Shown here: positions 1 to 8,962 of the stretch, piece after piece
Numbering within the stretch: position 1 is the stretch's first letter
Layout: each line of letters starts with the position of its first letter
Assembly: GCA_018725565.1 (NCBI GenBank)
Contig: QLUR01000001.1
Coordinates: forward strand, 150,394-214,393
Length of the DNA stretch: 64,000 bases
Source: Bacillota bacterium
Lineage (GTDB): Bacteria; Bacillota; Dethiobacteria; Dethiobacterales; Dethiobacteraceae
Direction: 5' to 3'
Program-made: the position numbers and the translations under genes
The notes under the pieces: generated by a model
Seen by the model: the letters and a program-made list of their open reading frames with translations, nothing else
Told to the model about the DNA's origin: nothing
Databases searched by the model: none

Positions 1-132
1 CTGAACCTGCTGCGCCTTTATTTGCCGTTATTGCTCGTCCTGGCAGTCCCGGCAGGTTTTATTACCGGGTTGGCCGTTTTGTACAGCTACCGGGTGCTGG
101 CGCGCCTCATCCATAACCAGCCGGAAAGTTGA
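1..132 (+). CDS. C-terminal end of an unidentified membrane protein (partial)
   Basis: The frame is open from the first base of the window to a TGA at 130-132 and gives 43 residues. Most of them form one long hydrophobic segment (LYLPLLLVLAVPAGFITGL) followed by a short basic and polar tail, so this is the last transmembrane helix of a protein that starts outside the window. The family cannot be named from this piece. Its stop lies just ahead of maf, and the maf ribosome binding site overlaps the stop, so the two are probably co-transcribed. Confidence 0.5.
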   Translation: MNLLRLYLPLLLVLAVPAGFITGLAVLYSYRVLARLIHNQPES

Positions 133-140
133 GGGAAATG

Positions 141-773
141 ATGGTCAGGATTGTACTGGCCTCCGCTTCGCCGCGGCGGGCCGAACTGCTCAGGCAAATC
201 GGACTGGCCTTTGAAACGCTGGAAAGCAGTGTGCCTGAGGAACCCGGCGATGAAACCGACCCGGCAATGCTGGCGGAAAAGCTTGCCCTGCTAAAAGCGC
301 AGGCGGCGGCGGGCAAATGCAGTGCTGAGGTGATTATTGCCGCCGACACGATTGTCTCTGCAGATGGCAAACTGCTTGACAAGCCGCGTGACGTGCGGGA
401 AGCCGCGGCGATGCTGCGGAGCCTTTCCGGGCGTAGACATGAAGTCCTGACCGGTGTGGCCGTAATCGACCGGCGGGGGGGACGCCTCCTGACTCACGTT
501 GAGAAAACAGCTGTCTATATGCGAGTTATTCCGGATGATGAGTTGGACTGGTACGTGCAAAGCGGAGAACCGTTTGACAAGGCTGGCGGCTACGGTATTC
601 AGGGGCGGGCGGCCGTCTTTGTGGAACGGGTGGAGGGCTGTTATTTCAATGTGGTGGGGTTGCCGCTGTCTGCGCTTTGGCGAATGCTTCACCGCTTGGG
701 TGTCGAACCGTGGGAAGGAGCTGGTTTTGTTGACTTCACGGCGCCTGACCATCAAGGACCTGCCTCTGCATGA
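141..773 (+). CDS. maf: Maf-family nucleotide pyrophosphatase
   Basis: Maf proteins hydrolyse non-canonical or excess nucleoside triphosphates (dTTP, UTP and modified pyrimidine nucleotides) to monophosphates in the cytoplasm. The SASPRR motif is at residues 8-13, the catalytic Asp lies in AADTIVS (D69), and the C-terminal half has SGRRHEVLTG and the GEPFDKAGGYGIQG segment. The protein is about 210 residues, slightly longer than the usual 190-200, because of a short tail after the conserved domain. ATG 141 is chosen since GAGGG at 131-135 sits 5 bases ahead of it; ATG 138 and TTG 129 are also in frame. The 3' end overlaps the likely radC start by 47 bases. Family assignment is firm, exact substrate is not. 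Confidence 0.95.
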   Translation: MVRIVLASASPRRAELLRQIGLAFETLESSVPEEPGDETDPAMLAEKLALLKAQAAAGKCSAEVIIAADTIVSADGKLLDKPRDVREAAAMLRSLSGRRHEVLTGVAVIDRRGGRLLTHVEKTAVYMRVIPDDELDWYVQSGEPFDKAGGYGIQGRAAVFVERVEGCYFNVVGLPLSALWRMLHRLGVEPWEGAGFVDFTAPDHQGPASA

Positions 774-1422
774 GCGGCCGAGGGAACGCCTGCTCAACTC
801 CGGTCAGGCGGCCCTCTCCGACGCGGAACTGCTCGCCATTCTGCTTCGCACGGGGACAAGCAGGGAAACGGCCGTACAACTGGCGGAGAGAGTCCTGGTC
901 GAGTTCGGCGGCTTGCACGAATTGCCGCGCCGGACGGTGGACGAATTAACCACTTTGGACGGCCTTGGCCCGGCTAAAGCGATAACGCTGCTGGCAGCCG
1001 CGGAACTGGCCGTGCGCCTGGCTGCCCGCCAGCGGGTGGCGCTGCCTGTCGCCTCCCCGGCGGATGTGGCCGGCCTGGTTATGGAGGAAATGCGTAATTA
1101 CCGGCGTGAGCATTTCCGTGTTGTGATGCTTGATGTGAAAAACAAGGTGCTGGGTACGGAGGAGATTTCCATCGGCAGCCTGAACACCTCGCTTGTGCAC
1201 CCGCGGGAAGTTTTCCGGCCGGCGATTCTCAAGTCCTGTGCCGGCATTATCCTGGTCCACAACCATCCGAGCGGTGACCCCACTCCAAGCGGTGAAGACC
1301 TGGAGGTAACCCGCAGGCTTTGCGACGCAGGCAGGTTGATGGGGATTGAGGTGCTGGACCATGTGGTGATTGGTGACGGCAAATTTTTCAGTTTCCGGGA
1401 AAAAGGGTTGCTTCCTGTCTGA
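727..1422 (+). CDS. radC: RadC family JAB/MPN-domain protein
   Basis: RadC proteins combine a helix-hairpin-helix region with a JAMM/MPN metallo-domain; their cellular role is uncertain despite the historical DNA-repair name. Here the HhH motif is around residues 77-95 (LDGLGPAKA), and the JAMM motif is complete, with His178, His180 and Asp191 in HNHPSG...SGED. TTG 727 is chosen because GGAAGGAG at 713-720 lies 6 bases upstream and gives 231 residues, the normal family length; the frame is open further upstream inside maf but without homology. It overlaps maf out of frame and precedes mreB, the common Firmicute order maf-radC-mreB. Confidence 0.95.
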   Translation: MLTSRRLTIKDLPLHERPRERLLNSGQAALSDAELLAILLRTGTSRETAVQLAERVLVEFGGLHELPRRTVDELTTLDGLGPAKAITLLAAAELAVRLAARQRVALPVASPADVAGLVMEEMRNYRREHFRVVMLDVKNKVLGTEEISIGSLNTSLVHPREVFRPAILKSCAGIILVHNHPSGDPTPSGEDLEVTRRLCDAGRLMGIEVLDHVVIGDGKFFSFREKGLLPV

Positions 1423-1441
1423 ACCGGCAGAGTTTTACCAG

Positions 1442-1469
1442 TTGTCACTTCGGATAAAACTGATATAAT
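1442..1469 (+). promoter_or_regulatory. Probable sigma-A promoter of the mre-min operon
   Basis: TTGTCA at 1442-1447 and TATAAT at 1464-1469 are separated by 16 bases, and TG at 1461-1462 makes an extended -10. It lies between radC and the mreB ribosome binding site, with about 48 bases from the -10 to the mreB start. Seen directly; activity is inferred. Confidence 0.7.
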
Positions 1470-1517
1470 AAGCGCAGAAGCTATTTAGTTTAGGTGATTA
1501 ATGAAAGGAGTCGCAGC

Positions 1518-2555
1518 ATGCAGTTTCTGACCAGGTTTTTCTCCCGGGACATCGGGATTGATTTAGGCACGGCCAATACACTCGTCTTTGTCAAGGGCAA
1601 AGGGATTGTTTTGCGGGAGCCGTCGGTGGTTGCCATCCGGCGTGATACGGGAGCGGTACTGGAAGTAGGGGAGGAGGCCAAGCGCATGATTGGCCGCACG
1701 CCGGGCAATATTGTGGCCATCCGGCCGATGAAGGACGGCGTGATCGCTGATTTTGACGTGACGCAAATGATGCTGCGCCATTTTATTGCTAAAGCTTACC
1801 GGCGCAGAGGTATCTTCAAAGCCCAGGTAGTGGTCTGTGTTCCTTCCGGAGTGACGGAAGTGGAAAAGCGGGCTGTGATTGACGCCACCAAACAGGCCGG
1901 CGCCCGGGAAGCTTTTCTGATTGAAGAGCCGATGGCGGCGGCTATCGGTGCCGGGCTGCCGGTGGAGGAGCCGACCGGCAGCATGATTGTGGATATCGGC
2001 GGCGGCACCACGGAGGTGGCCATTATTTCGCTCGGCGGGATAGTTACCAGCCGTTCTGTCCGCATGGGCGGCGATGAGATGGACGATGCCGTTGTCCAAT
2101 ACATTAAAAAAACATATAATCTGATGATTGGAGAGCGTACGACCGAGGAAATCAAAATCAAGATTGGCACTGCCTTACGTGATCCCAAAAACCAGCGGCA
2201 GATGGAGATCAGGGGTCGCGACCTGGTCAGCGGGTTGCCGAAAACACTAACAGTAACAGATACTGAAATTGAAACAGCTCTTGCCGACCCGGTGTCCAGC
2301 ATCGTGGAAGCGATAAAGATAACCTTGGAAAAAACACCGCCGGAACTAGCTGCCGATATTATGGATAAAGGGATTGTGATGACGGGCGGAGGTTCGCTGC
2401 TGCATGGACTGGACCGCCTGGTGGCAAAAGAAACGGGGATGCCGGTCTACCTGGCTGATAACCCGCTGGACTGCGTAGCGCTAGGTGCCGGCAAGGCACT
2501 AAGTGAAATAGAGTTGCTTAGGCGGGTGGCCCTGGCGCCGCGCCGTTTGGGTTAG
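1518..2555 (+). CDS. mreB: Rod shape-determining actin homologue MreB
   Basis: MreB is a bacterial actin that forms membrane-bound filaments and guides the elongasome for lateral wall synthesis. The N-terminus has an amphipathic [10 protein letters not shown] stretch, then the phosphate-1 loop DLGTANT (15-21); the phosphate-2 motif [10 protein letters not shown] and the adenosine motif [11 protein letters not shown] are both present. Length is 345 residues, standard for the family. ATG 1518 has AAAGGAG 7 bases upstream, which rules out the longer reading from TTG 1494. It opens the mreB-mreC-mreD-mrdA-minCDE run behind an extended -10 promoter. Confidence 0.97.
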   Translation: MQFLTRFFSRDIGIDLGTANTLVFVKGKGIVLREPSVVAIRRDTGAVLEVGEEAKRMIGRTPGNIVAIRPMKDGVIADFDVTQMMLRHFIAKAYRRRGIFKAQVVVCVPSGVTEVEKRAVIDATKQAGAREAFLIEEPMAAAIGAGLPVEEPTGSMIVDIGGGTTEVAIISLGGIVTSRSVRMGGDEMDDAVVQYIKKTYNLMIGERTTEEIKIKIGTALRDPKNQRQMEIRGRDLVSGLPKTLTVTDTEIETALADPVSSIVEAIKITLEKTPPELAADIMDKGIVMTGGGSLLHGLDRLVAKETGMPVYLADNPLDCVALGAGKALSEIELLRRVALAPRRLG

Positions 2556-2575
2556 CCCGTCATTACTACCTGAGG

Positions 2576-3445
2576 GTGAGGAGATTGCTTGCTCCCTTGA
2601 AGCACAGAAAAAAAAAGATTCCTCTTCTGCTGCTAGTAGTCCTGCTGCCGGCGCTGCTCGCGTTTACCGTCCGCTGGCGACAGGATATTACTGTCATTGA
2701 AGAGGCTGTGCTGTTTGTCATGGCTCCGGTACAAGAGGGGTTTCAGAGCGTAACACGCTCTGCGGAGGTCGTTTGGGCGACAGTTCGTAACTACCGGTAT
2801 CTTTTGGAGGAAAATGAAAGGCTGAAGCGTCAACTGGCGGCAGCCTATACTCTGGAGACGCGCCTGGCCGAATTGTGCCTGGAAAACCTCCGGCTGCGCC
2901 GGATGCTGGAATTTCAGGAACGGGCGGAACATGAACTGCTCCCGGCTGAAGTAATCGCCAGGGAGGCGTCCGGCTGGTTTCAGACAGTAACCATTAACAG
3001 GGGTGCTGCTCATGGAGTGAGGTCCGCCATGGCGGTTGTCACCAGCGACGGCTTAGCGGGCAGCATCTTGTCGGTTACGCCTGTTTCGGCTCAGGTGCTG
3101 CTGCTGACCGATTCGCGCCGGGCGGTCAGCGCGCTGGTGCAACGCTCCCGGGACCCGGGGGAGGTAGGCATAGTGGAAAGTGCGCCTGGTCGGCCCGGCT
3201 ACCTGAAAATGGTTAACCTGCCGGGCAGTGCGAGTATCCGGCCGGGGGACACCGTTATTTCCTCAGGTCTCGGAGGGTTTTTCCCCAAAGGGCTGGTGAT
3301 CGGGTATGTCCTGGAAACGGGTGAGGATGAGTTAGGATTGACCAAATATGCCTTGTTGCAGTCTGCGGCTAATTTTAACCGGTTGGAGGAAGTGTTCGTA
3401 GTACTGTCTGCCGCGGAGACAGACGGAGAGGCGGCAGAAGAATGA
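2576..3445 (+). CDS. mreC: Rod shape-determining protein MreC
   Basis: MreC links MreB to the wall synthases from the outer face of the membrane. A basic N-terminus (KHRKKKI) is followed by one transmembrane segment (LLLLVVLLPALLAF). A coiled-coil stretch at about residues 75-110 (YLLEENERLKRQLAA) leads to the beta-barrel MreC domain. It is 289 residues, normal for the family. The start is uncertain: GTG 2576 gives the full reading, but TTG 2585 or 2597 would sit better relative to the GTGAGGAG at 2576-2583. The stop overlaps the mreD start in an ATGA arrangement, so the two are translationally coupled. Confidence 0.93.
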   Translation: MRRLLAPLKHRKKKIPLLLLVVLLPALLAFTVRWRQDITVIEEAVLFVMAPVQEGFQSVTRSAEVVWATVRNYRYLLEENERLKRQLAAAYTLETRLAELCLENLRLRRMLEFQERAEHELLPAEVIAREASGWFQTVTINRGAAHGVRSAMAVVTSDGLAGSILSVTPVSAQVLLLTDSRRAVSALVQRSRDPGEVGIVESAPGRPGYLKMVNLPGSASIRPGDTVISSGLGGFFPKGLVIGYVLETGEDELGLTKYALLQSAANFNRLEEVFVVLSAAETDGEAAEE

Positions 3446-3951
3446 TGGCCTGCCTGCTGGTTGCCGTCCTGTTTGTTGCCGGGATCGCAGTGCAAACTTC
3501 AGTTCTTGCTTTGCTCGTCCCGGGAGGTGTGCACCCCGACATTTTGCTGCTGCTCGTGATAACTTTGGCACTGTTTTCCGATGCACGCCGGGGGGCGCTG
3601 CTGGGGCTTGCGGCCGGCCTTCTGCAGGATATCGTGTTTGCTGCGCCGCTTGGTTTTTTTGCTTTTGGGAAAACGCTGGCCGGGGTGCTGGCGGGTCTGT
3701 TGGCCCGTGAAGTCCACAAAGATTTGTTGCTTTCCCCGGTGCTGGTCGTCATGGTGCTGACCGTTCTGGTCGAAACAGCCACTTTTCTGCAGCAACACCT
3801 GCTGTTTGCCGGCTCGCCTTTGTTCGCTTCTTATCTGGCCGCTGTTGTTCTTCCGAGGATGGCGGTGCATGCCCTGCTGACACTCTTGCTCTACCCTTTA
3901 TTTTACCGCCTGCATAAAAAGGCGCTGTTGTTTGCTGACCGCGAAGCTTAA
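3442..3951 (+). CDS. mreD: Rod shape-determining membrane protein MreD
   Basis: MreD is a small polytopic membrane protein of the elongasome. The 169 residues contain five or six hydrophobic helices (MMACLLVAVLFVAGIAVQTS, ILLLLVITLALF, LAAGLLQDIVFAAPLGFFAF and others), and the GLLQDIVFA segment is the usual MreD signature. The start overlaps the mreC stop by 4 bases, and mrdA follows after 22 bases. Confidence 0.9.
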   Translation: MMACLLVAVLFVAGIAVQTSVLALLVPGGVHPDILLLLVITLALFSDARRGALLGLAAGLLQDIVFAAPLGFFAFGKTLAGVLAGLLAREVHKDLLLSPVLVVMVLTVLVETATFLQQHLLFAGSPLFASYLAAVVLPRMAVHALLTLLLYPLFYRLHKKALLFADREA

Positions 3952-3973
3952 GCTGTGTGGGAGGTGAGGGCGT

Positions 3974-5773
3974 ATGAACAAATCAATGCTGAAAAGGCTG
4001 CGCTTTTTTTCCGCCGCTACTTTGCTGGTGATGCTGGTGTTGACAGCGCGGCTGGCTTGGTTGCAGATTTACCGGTATGACTATTATTTTTCCCGTGCGG
4101 AAACTAACCGCATCAGGGCACTGCCTGTTACGGCACCCCGCGGAATAATTTATGACCGGCACGGGGAGGTGCTGGCCGGCAACCGCGCCGGCTTCACAGT
4201 TTCCCTGCTGGACTTGCCTAAAAGAGACCGTCCGGAGGTAGCGCGCTTTCTGGCCACACTGCTGGAAACGGACGAGGACTGGATACATGAGAGAATAGCG
4301 GAGAGACGCTTCAGCACCTTTGCGCCCATCCGACTGAAAAACGACGTTTCGCCGGAAGTGGTCGCACGGGTCCGGGAGCAGCAGCTGGAACTGCCTGGGG
4401 TGATCATTGAAACCCAGCCGGTTCGCTATTACCCGGGCGGCAGCCTGGCAGCTCACCTGCTCGGGTATGTCGGCGAAATCGGTCCTGGGGAGCTGCAACG
4501 GGCAACGGAGCAGGGCGCTGCTTACCGTGCCGGGGACAACATCGGCAAGTTTGGCCTGGAAAGTGCCTGGGAAAGCAAGTTGCGCGGGCGGGACGGGACC
4601 TTGCTGGTGGAAACCAATCGTTTCGGGCAGCGCGTAAGCGTGCTGGACCAGGAAAACCCCCTTCCCGGGCACAACCTGCAGCTGACGCTGGAGGCCCGGC
4701 TGCAGCGGGCAGCCGAGCAGGCTCTGGCCGGCGTAATTGCTGCTGCGCGGGAAGCAGGCAACGAGCAGGCCGGCAGAGGGGCGATAGTCGCTTTGGACCC
4801 GCGCAGCGGTGAAATTCTGGCACTTGTCAGTTATCCGGCTTTTGACCCGAATAGCATCAGCCTGGATTTTCCCGCCTTGAGAGATGACCGTGACCAGCCG
4901 CTGGTGAATAAAGCAATTCTTGGTACCTATCCGATCGGCTCGACCATGAAAATGGTGGGAGCGGTGGCCGGTCTGGAAGAGGGGGTGCTTGATGAAAGAA
5001 CCCGTATTGTTTGCAGCGGCCCGAAAATTTTCTTCAGGGGGGAAAATCCGCGCGGCTGCTTCCGCGGCGCTGCCCACGGTCCATTGAATGTAGTCAGGGC
5101 GCTGGCCAAATCGTGCAATATATTTTTCTTTGAACTTTCCCTGCGTCTTGGAATCGACACCATGGAACGCTACGCTCATGATTTTGGCTTCGGGCGGCTA
5201 ACCGGCCTTCAGGACATAACCGGAGAGGCTGACGGGGTTTTTGACAGCCGGGAGCAGCGCCGTTCCCGCGGTACGCGCTGGCATCCCGGTGATGTGCTCT
5301 CCGTGGCTGTAGGCCAGGCGAATACGCGGGTCACACCTCTGCAGCTGGCCAATTATGCCGCTCTGCTGGCCAACGGCGGCATTCATTACCGCCCCCGTCT
5401 GGTGCGGGCCGTGACCAACCATCAGGGGGAGGAAGTTTACCGCTCCGAGCCGGAAATACTCAGGAGCCTGGAGTACAGTGAGGAAACGTGGCATATCGTT
5501 CGTCAGGGAATGGAGAGCGTCACCGCACCCGGCGGCACAGCGGCAACCCTGTTCCGGCTGCCGGTCAGGATAGCGGGCAAAACAGGTACGGCCCAAGTCG
5601 GCGGCCGGGATACCAACCTTAGCCCCCACACTTTGTTTGTCGGCTACGCTCCGGCCGAAGCCCCGGAAATAGCTTTTGCAGTTATTGTTGAACACGGTGA
5701 GAGCGGCGCACTGACCACCCTCCCCTTGGTCGAGGCCCTGGTCGGGGAATACTTCCGGGAGGCCGGGGAATAG
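3974..5773 (+). CDS. mrdA: Penicillin-binding protein 2 (elongasome transpeptidase)
   Basis: This class B PBP cross-links peptidoglycan during elongation as partner of RodA. It has a short cytoplasmic N-terminus, one transmembrane helix (about 12-32), the dimerisation/pedestal domain (about 60-250) and a C-terminal transpeptidase domain. All three catalytic motifs are present: STMK with nucleophile Ser323, SCN at 380-382, and KTG at 536-538. It is 599 residues, typical for PBP2. ATG 3974 follows GGGAGGTGAGGG. Its place between mreD and minC matches Firmicute shape clusters; the likely RodA partner is encoded at 7794-8900. Confidence 0.95.
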   Translation: MNKSMLKRLRFFSAATLLVMLVLTARLAWLQIYRYDYYFSRAETNRIRALPVTAPRGIIYDRHGEVLAGNRAGFTVSLLDLPKRDRPEVARFLATLLETDEDWIHERIAERRFSTFAPIRLKNDVSPEVVARVREQQLELPGVIIETQPVRYYPGGSLAAHLLGYVGEIGPGELQRATEQGAAYRAGDNIGKFGLESAWESKLRGRDGTLLVETNRFGQRVSVLDQENPLPGHNLQLTLEARLQRAAEQALAGVIAAAREAGNEQAGRGAIVALDPRSGEILALVSYPAFDPNSISLDFPALRDDRDQPLVNKAILGTYPIGSTMKMVGAVAGLEEGVLDERTRIVCSGPKIFFRGENPRGCFRGAAHGPLNVVRALAKSCNIFFFELSLRLGIDTMERYAHDFGFGRLTGLQDITGEADGVFDSREQRRSRGTRWHPGDVLSVAVGQANTRVTPLQLANYAALLANGGIHYRPRLVRAVTNHQGEEVYRSEPEILRSLEYSEETWHIVRQGMESVTAPGGTAATLFRLPVRIAGKTGTAQVGGRDTNLSPHTLFVGYAPAEAPEIAFAVIVEHGESGALTTLPLVEALVGEYFREAGE

Positions 5774-5890
5774 CTGCTTATCTTCCGCTGCCTTCTATTT
5801 TGCGGCCAGGCAGGAATTTGTTGGTTCTTGCCGAAACAACCTGTAAAGTAGCGGCACCCTGGATGCGGCAAACATGGAGGCGCGGATATT

Positions 5891-6583
5891 TTGAAAAAGA
5901 TGGCGGTGGAGTTTAAAGGAACAAAGGGCGGGCTGACCATCTATTGCCTGGAAGGAGTCGGCTTTAGTGAGCTTCTTGCTGACCTGGAGCAGCGCCTGCG
6001 GCAGAGGGCCGCGTTTTTCGGCGAGGCGGAGGTGCGGGTCAATGTGGGCGGCAGGGAATTGACGGAAGAGCAAAAGGAACGGCTTGTCACGGTCATCAGG
6101 GAGAACAGCCGGCTGAAACCGGCAGGGATCGTAATGCAGCCGGATGGTTCAGCCGCCTTGCCGCCCGCGCGCCGCCGCGGCGATTTTGAGTCCCTGCAGC
6201 TGGAAGGGTTAAAGGAAGGACGTTCCCTGGTGATTAAGCGGACGCTCCGCTCCGGTCAGGGGATACACTTCCCCGGGCATGTCGTTGTCCTTGGTGATGT
6301 TAACCCCGGTGCAGAAATTATTGCTGAAGGCGATATTTTTGTCTTTGGCACTATCCGGGGCATAGCCCATGCCGGTGCCAGGGGCGACCGGAAGGCCTCC
6401 GTGGTTGCCCTGCGCCTGTCCCCGACTCAGTTGCGCATCGCCGACGTAATATCCAGGGCCCCCGACGAAAATCCGCCGCTCCCGGACCAGGCGGAATATG
6501 CTTATATAGCTGACGACAGGATACTGATTGCCGCTATAACCACAAAAGCGGCGGCAGCGTCGGTGCGCAAGGAAGGAGTGTAG
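5891..6583 (+). CDS. minC: Septum site-determining protein MinC
   Basis: MinC inhibits FtsZ assembly away from midcell. The N-terminal FtsZ-inhibiting domain spans about residues 1-100. The C-terminal beta-helix that binds MinD covers about 125-215, with the characteristic HFPGHVVVLGDVNPGAEI and FVFGTIRGIAHAGA segments. TTG 5891 is used because GGAGG at 5876-5880 is 10 bases ahead; the next ATG (5900) would leave 19. It is 230 residues and precedes minD by 4 bases. Confidence 0.93.
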   Translation: MKKMAVEFKGTKGGLTIYCLEGVGFSELLADLEQRLRQRAAFFGEAEVRVNVGGRELTEEQKERLVTVIRENSRLKPAGIVMQPDGSAALPPARRRGDFESLQLEGLKEGRSLVIKRTLRSGQGIHFPGHVVVLGDVNPGAEIIAEGDIFVFGTIRGIAHAGARGDRKASVVALRLSPTQLRIADVISRAPDENPPLPDQAEYAYIADDRILIAAITTKAAAASVRKEGV

Positions 6584-6587
6584 GAGA

Positions 6588-7385
6588 ATGGGTGAAGCCA
6601 TTGTTATTACTTCCGGCAAAGGAGGCGTTGGTAAAACAACGGCCGTGGCCAATCTGGGAGTGGGACTGGCACTGCTTGCCAATAAGGTGGTTTTGGTCGA
6701 TGCGGATATCGGCCTGCGCAACCTGGATGTGGTGATGGGACTGGAGAACCGGATTGTTTATGACCTGGTAGACGTGGTGGAGGGGCGCTGCCGGAGCAAA
6801 CAGGCGTTGATTCGTGACAAGCGCTATGACTTGCTGTACTTGCTGCCGGCGGCGCAGACGCGTGATAAAAGCGCTGTCTCCCCTGAGCAGATGAAGAAAC
6901 TTTGTGAAGAATTAAAAGCCGAGTTTGATTTTGTGCTGGTGGATTGCCCGGCGGGGATAGAGCAGGGTTTCCGCAACGCCATTGCCGGTGCAGACCGGGC
7001 CCTGATCGTTACTACGCCGGAAGTGTCTGCGGTGCGCGACGCCGACCGCATTATCGGTCTTTTGGAAGCGGCGGGGCTCAGCGGAGCACGTCTGATTATC
7101 AACCGTATCCGCCCCGATATGGTCAGGCGCGGTGACATGATGGATATTGACGACATCCTGGAGATCCTGGCCATCGACCTGATCGGCATTATCCCCGATG
7201 ATGAGAGGATTATTGTTTCCACAAACCGCGGGGAACCGGTTGTTGCCGCCGACAACGCCTTGTCAGGTCAGGCATTCCGTAATATTGTCAGGCGCCTGCT
7301 TGGCGAGGAAGTGCCTTTCCAGGATATTTACCGGCAAAGTTCCTGGTTTGGTCGCTTAAAGAAAATCATAGGCCTTGGCGGCTAG
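6588..7385 (+). CDS. minD: Septum site-determining ATPase MinD
   Basis: MinD is a membrane-associated ParA/MinD ATPase that carries MinC to the membrane. The deviant Walker A SGKGGVGKTT (residues 9-18, signature Lys11) is intact, followed by VLVDCPAGIE (Walker B region). The C-terminal amphipathic helix FGRLKKIIGLGG is the membrane-targeting sequence. It is 265 residues, standard. With minE downstream, this organism appears to use the oscillating MinCDE system rather than MinCD/DivIVA alone. Confidence 0.97.
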   Translation: MGEAIVITSGKGGVGKTTAVANLGVGLALLANKVVLVDADIGLRNLDVVMGLENRIVYDLVDVVEGRCRSKQALIRDKRYDLLYLLPAAQTRDKSAVSPEQMKKLCEELKAEFDFVLVDCPAGIEQGFRNAIAGADRALIVTTPEVSAVRDADRIIGLLEAAGLSGARLIINRIRPDMVRRGDMMDIDDILEILAIDLIGIIPDDERIIVSTNRGEPVVAADNALSGQAFRNIVRRLLGEEVPFQDIYRQSSWFGRLKKIIGLGG

Positions 7386-7402
7386 GAAGGAAGTGCAGCT
7401 CG

Positions 7403-7669
7403 ATGAATATCCGTGCTTTGCTCAACATTCTGACCGGCAGACAGGACAGCAAGGATATAGCAAAAGAGCGACTGCGCCTGGTGCTGGTTCATGACCGTAC
7501 TGCTATTTCCCCGGAATTTTTGGAGCGGATCAAGGAAGAAGTAATTCAGGTAATCTCCAAGTATATGGAAATTGACGAAACTAATACTAGAATCAAGATC
7601 CACCGCGCTGATGAGATGGCAGTTCTCGAGGCCAACCTGGCGATCAAAGCTATCCACCGCAATATTTGA
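7403..7669 (+). CDS. minE: Cell division topological specificity factor MinE
   Basis: MinE stimulates the MinD ATPase and drives pole-to-pole oscillation. The 88-residue protein has the N-terminal anti-MinCD region (ERLRLVLVHDRTAISPEFLE) and the C-terminal dimerisation domain (VIQVISKYMEID). A strong site (GGAAGGAAG) precedes ATG 7403. It ends the cell-division part of the operon; a stable hairpin starts directly behind its stop. Confidence 0.95.
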   Translation: MNIRALLNILTGRQDSKDIAKERLRLVLVHDRTAISPEFLERIKEEVIQVISKYMEIDETNTRIKIHRADEMAVLEANLAIKAIHRNI

Positions 7670-7700
7670 CCGGTCTGCCCGTTTGCAGCGGACAGACCGG
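7670..7700 (+). terminator. Hairpin behind minE, possible weak terminator
   Basis: CCGGTCTG at 7670-7677 pairs perfectly with CAGACCGG at 7693-7700, with a further CCG/CGG inside. Only an imperfect T-rich stretch (GGATTTATTT) follows, so termination may be partial, or the hairpin may protect the minE transcript end. Confidence 0.45.
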
Positions 7701-7716
7701 CGGATTTATTTCCCGC

Positions 7717-7745
7717 TTTACCGGGGAGAGCGGATCTCTTATAAT
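7717..7745 (+). promoter_or_regulatory. Candidate promoter for rodA
   Basis: TTTACC at 7717-7722 and a perfect TATAAT at 7740-7745 are 17 bases apart. This lies in the gap after the minE hairpin, 49 bases before the rodA start. The -35 matches 4 of 6 positions. Confidence 0.5.
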
Positions 7746-7793
7746 TATTAGTGCGGGTTTCCCGTACTTTTTGTTTCGACTGGAGGCACTGTT

Positions 7794-8900
7794 TTGTTTG
7801 ACCATCGCTTGTGGCGCAATTTAGATTTTCCGCTGCTGCTGCTCACCTGTGCCCTTGTGATTGTCGGCTTGGTGGTAATCAGCAGCGCCACGCTGGTAAA
7901 TATATCCGGTGACCAGTTCTTTTACGCCAGGAGGCAGGCTGTCTGGATCGTTTTTGGGTTCTCGGCTTTACTGCTCATAGCTAGCATTGACTATACTCAA
8001 ATCCATCGCCTGGCGCCGTACCTGTATGTCTTAAACCTGCTGCTGCTGCTGGCCGTCTTGTTTTTCGGGCGGGAGGCATGGGGTGCTCAACGCTGGCTGG
8101 ATCTGAAAATTTTCAATTTTCAGCCTGCGGAATTTGCCAAAATTATTCTTATTGTTACCCTAGCCAATTTGCTGGCGGCACGCGAAGGAAATTTTGACGC
8201 TTTTTTCAGCAGCATCCCGTCCCTGGCGCATGTTTTACTGCCGACAGTCCTGATTTTACTGCAGCCGGATCTGGATACCTCGCTGGTCTTGCTTGTCACC
8301 GCCTTTGGCATGCTGTTTATGGCGGGGGTTAAGTCGCGGCACATGCATGTTTATCTCCTGCTTAGTGTTATAGGCAGCGTGCTGTTTTATTTCTTCGGAC
8401 TGCGGGATTACCAGAGACTGCGCTTAACTGTTTTTCTCAGCCCGGAAAAGTACCCGCTCGGGCCCGGCTATCAACTGAATCAGTCACTGATTGCCGTTGG
8501 TTCCGGGGGATTCAGCGGAAAGGGGTTGTTCGACGGAACGCAAAGCCAGTTGGCCTTTTTGCCGGCGCAGCATACCGACTTTATTTTCTCCGTCCTTGCG
8601 GAAGAGACAGGTTTTATCGGTGCGGTAACATTGCTGCTTCTTTTTTCGCTGCTGATTTTCCGGATCCTGCGTATAGCAGCGGTGGCCAGAGATTCTTTTG
8701 GTACGCTTGTCTGCGTGGGAGTGGCCGGTATGTTTACTTTTCAGTTATTAGTAAACATTGGCATGGCGATCGGAGTGATGCCTGTCGCCGGACTGACGCT
8801 GCCATTTGTGTCTTATGGCGGAAGTTCCCTGCTGACTAACCTGCTGGCGGTGGGGCTGGTGCTTAACATTGGGATGCGCCGGCACAAGCTGATGTTTTAG
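7794..8900 (+). CDS. rodA: RodA/FtsW/SpoVE family peptidoglycan glycosyltransferase
   Basis: SEDS proteins polymerise lipid II glycan chains in the membrane and work with a class B PBP, here probably the one at 3974-5773. The 368-residue protein has about ten transmembrane helices. SEDS signatures include AWGAQRWLDL, FNFQPAEFAKI, LQPDLDTSL, the GPGYQLNQSLIAVGSGG stretch, FLPAQHTDFIFSVLAEE, and GMAIGVMPVAGLTLPFVSYG near the C-terminus. TTG 7794 has TGGAGG 7 bases upstream. Position beside min and mre genes favours RodA over FtsW. Confidence 0.93.
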   Translation: MFDHRLWRNLDFPLLLLTCALVIVGLVVISSATLVNISGDQFFYARRQAVWIVFGFSALLLIASIDYTQIHRLAPYLYVLNLLLLLAVLFFGREAWGAQRWLDLKIFNFQPAEFAKIILIVTLANLLAAREGNFDAFFSSIPSLAHVLLPTVLILLQPDLDTSLVLLVTAFGMLFMAGVKSRHMHVYLLLSVIGSVLFYFFGLRDYQRLRLTVFLSPEKYPLGPGYQLNQSLIAVGSGGFSGKGLFDGTQSQLAFLPAQHTDFIFSVLAEETGFIGAVTLLLLFSLLIFRILRIAAVARDSFGTLVCVGVAGMFTFQLLVNIGMAIGVMPVAGLTLPFVSYGGSSLLTNLLAVGLVLNIGMRRHKLMF

Positions 8901-8962
8901 CATATTCTCGCCCCCGGGGAAATATATATTATCTAGGGACAAACCGCCCCGGAGGTGAGCAA

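Noticed and set aside
499..726. Upstream extension of radC into maf
   Set aside because: The extra residues have no RadC similarity, and TTG 727 has a well-spaced ribosome binding site.
3983..5179. Long minus-strand open frame (398 codons) opposite the PBP2 gene
   Set aside because: It lies antisense to a gene with all transpeptidase motifs, has no family features, and arises from high-GC codon bias.
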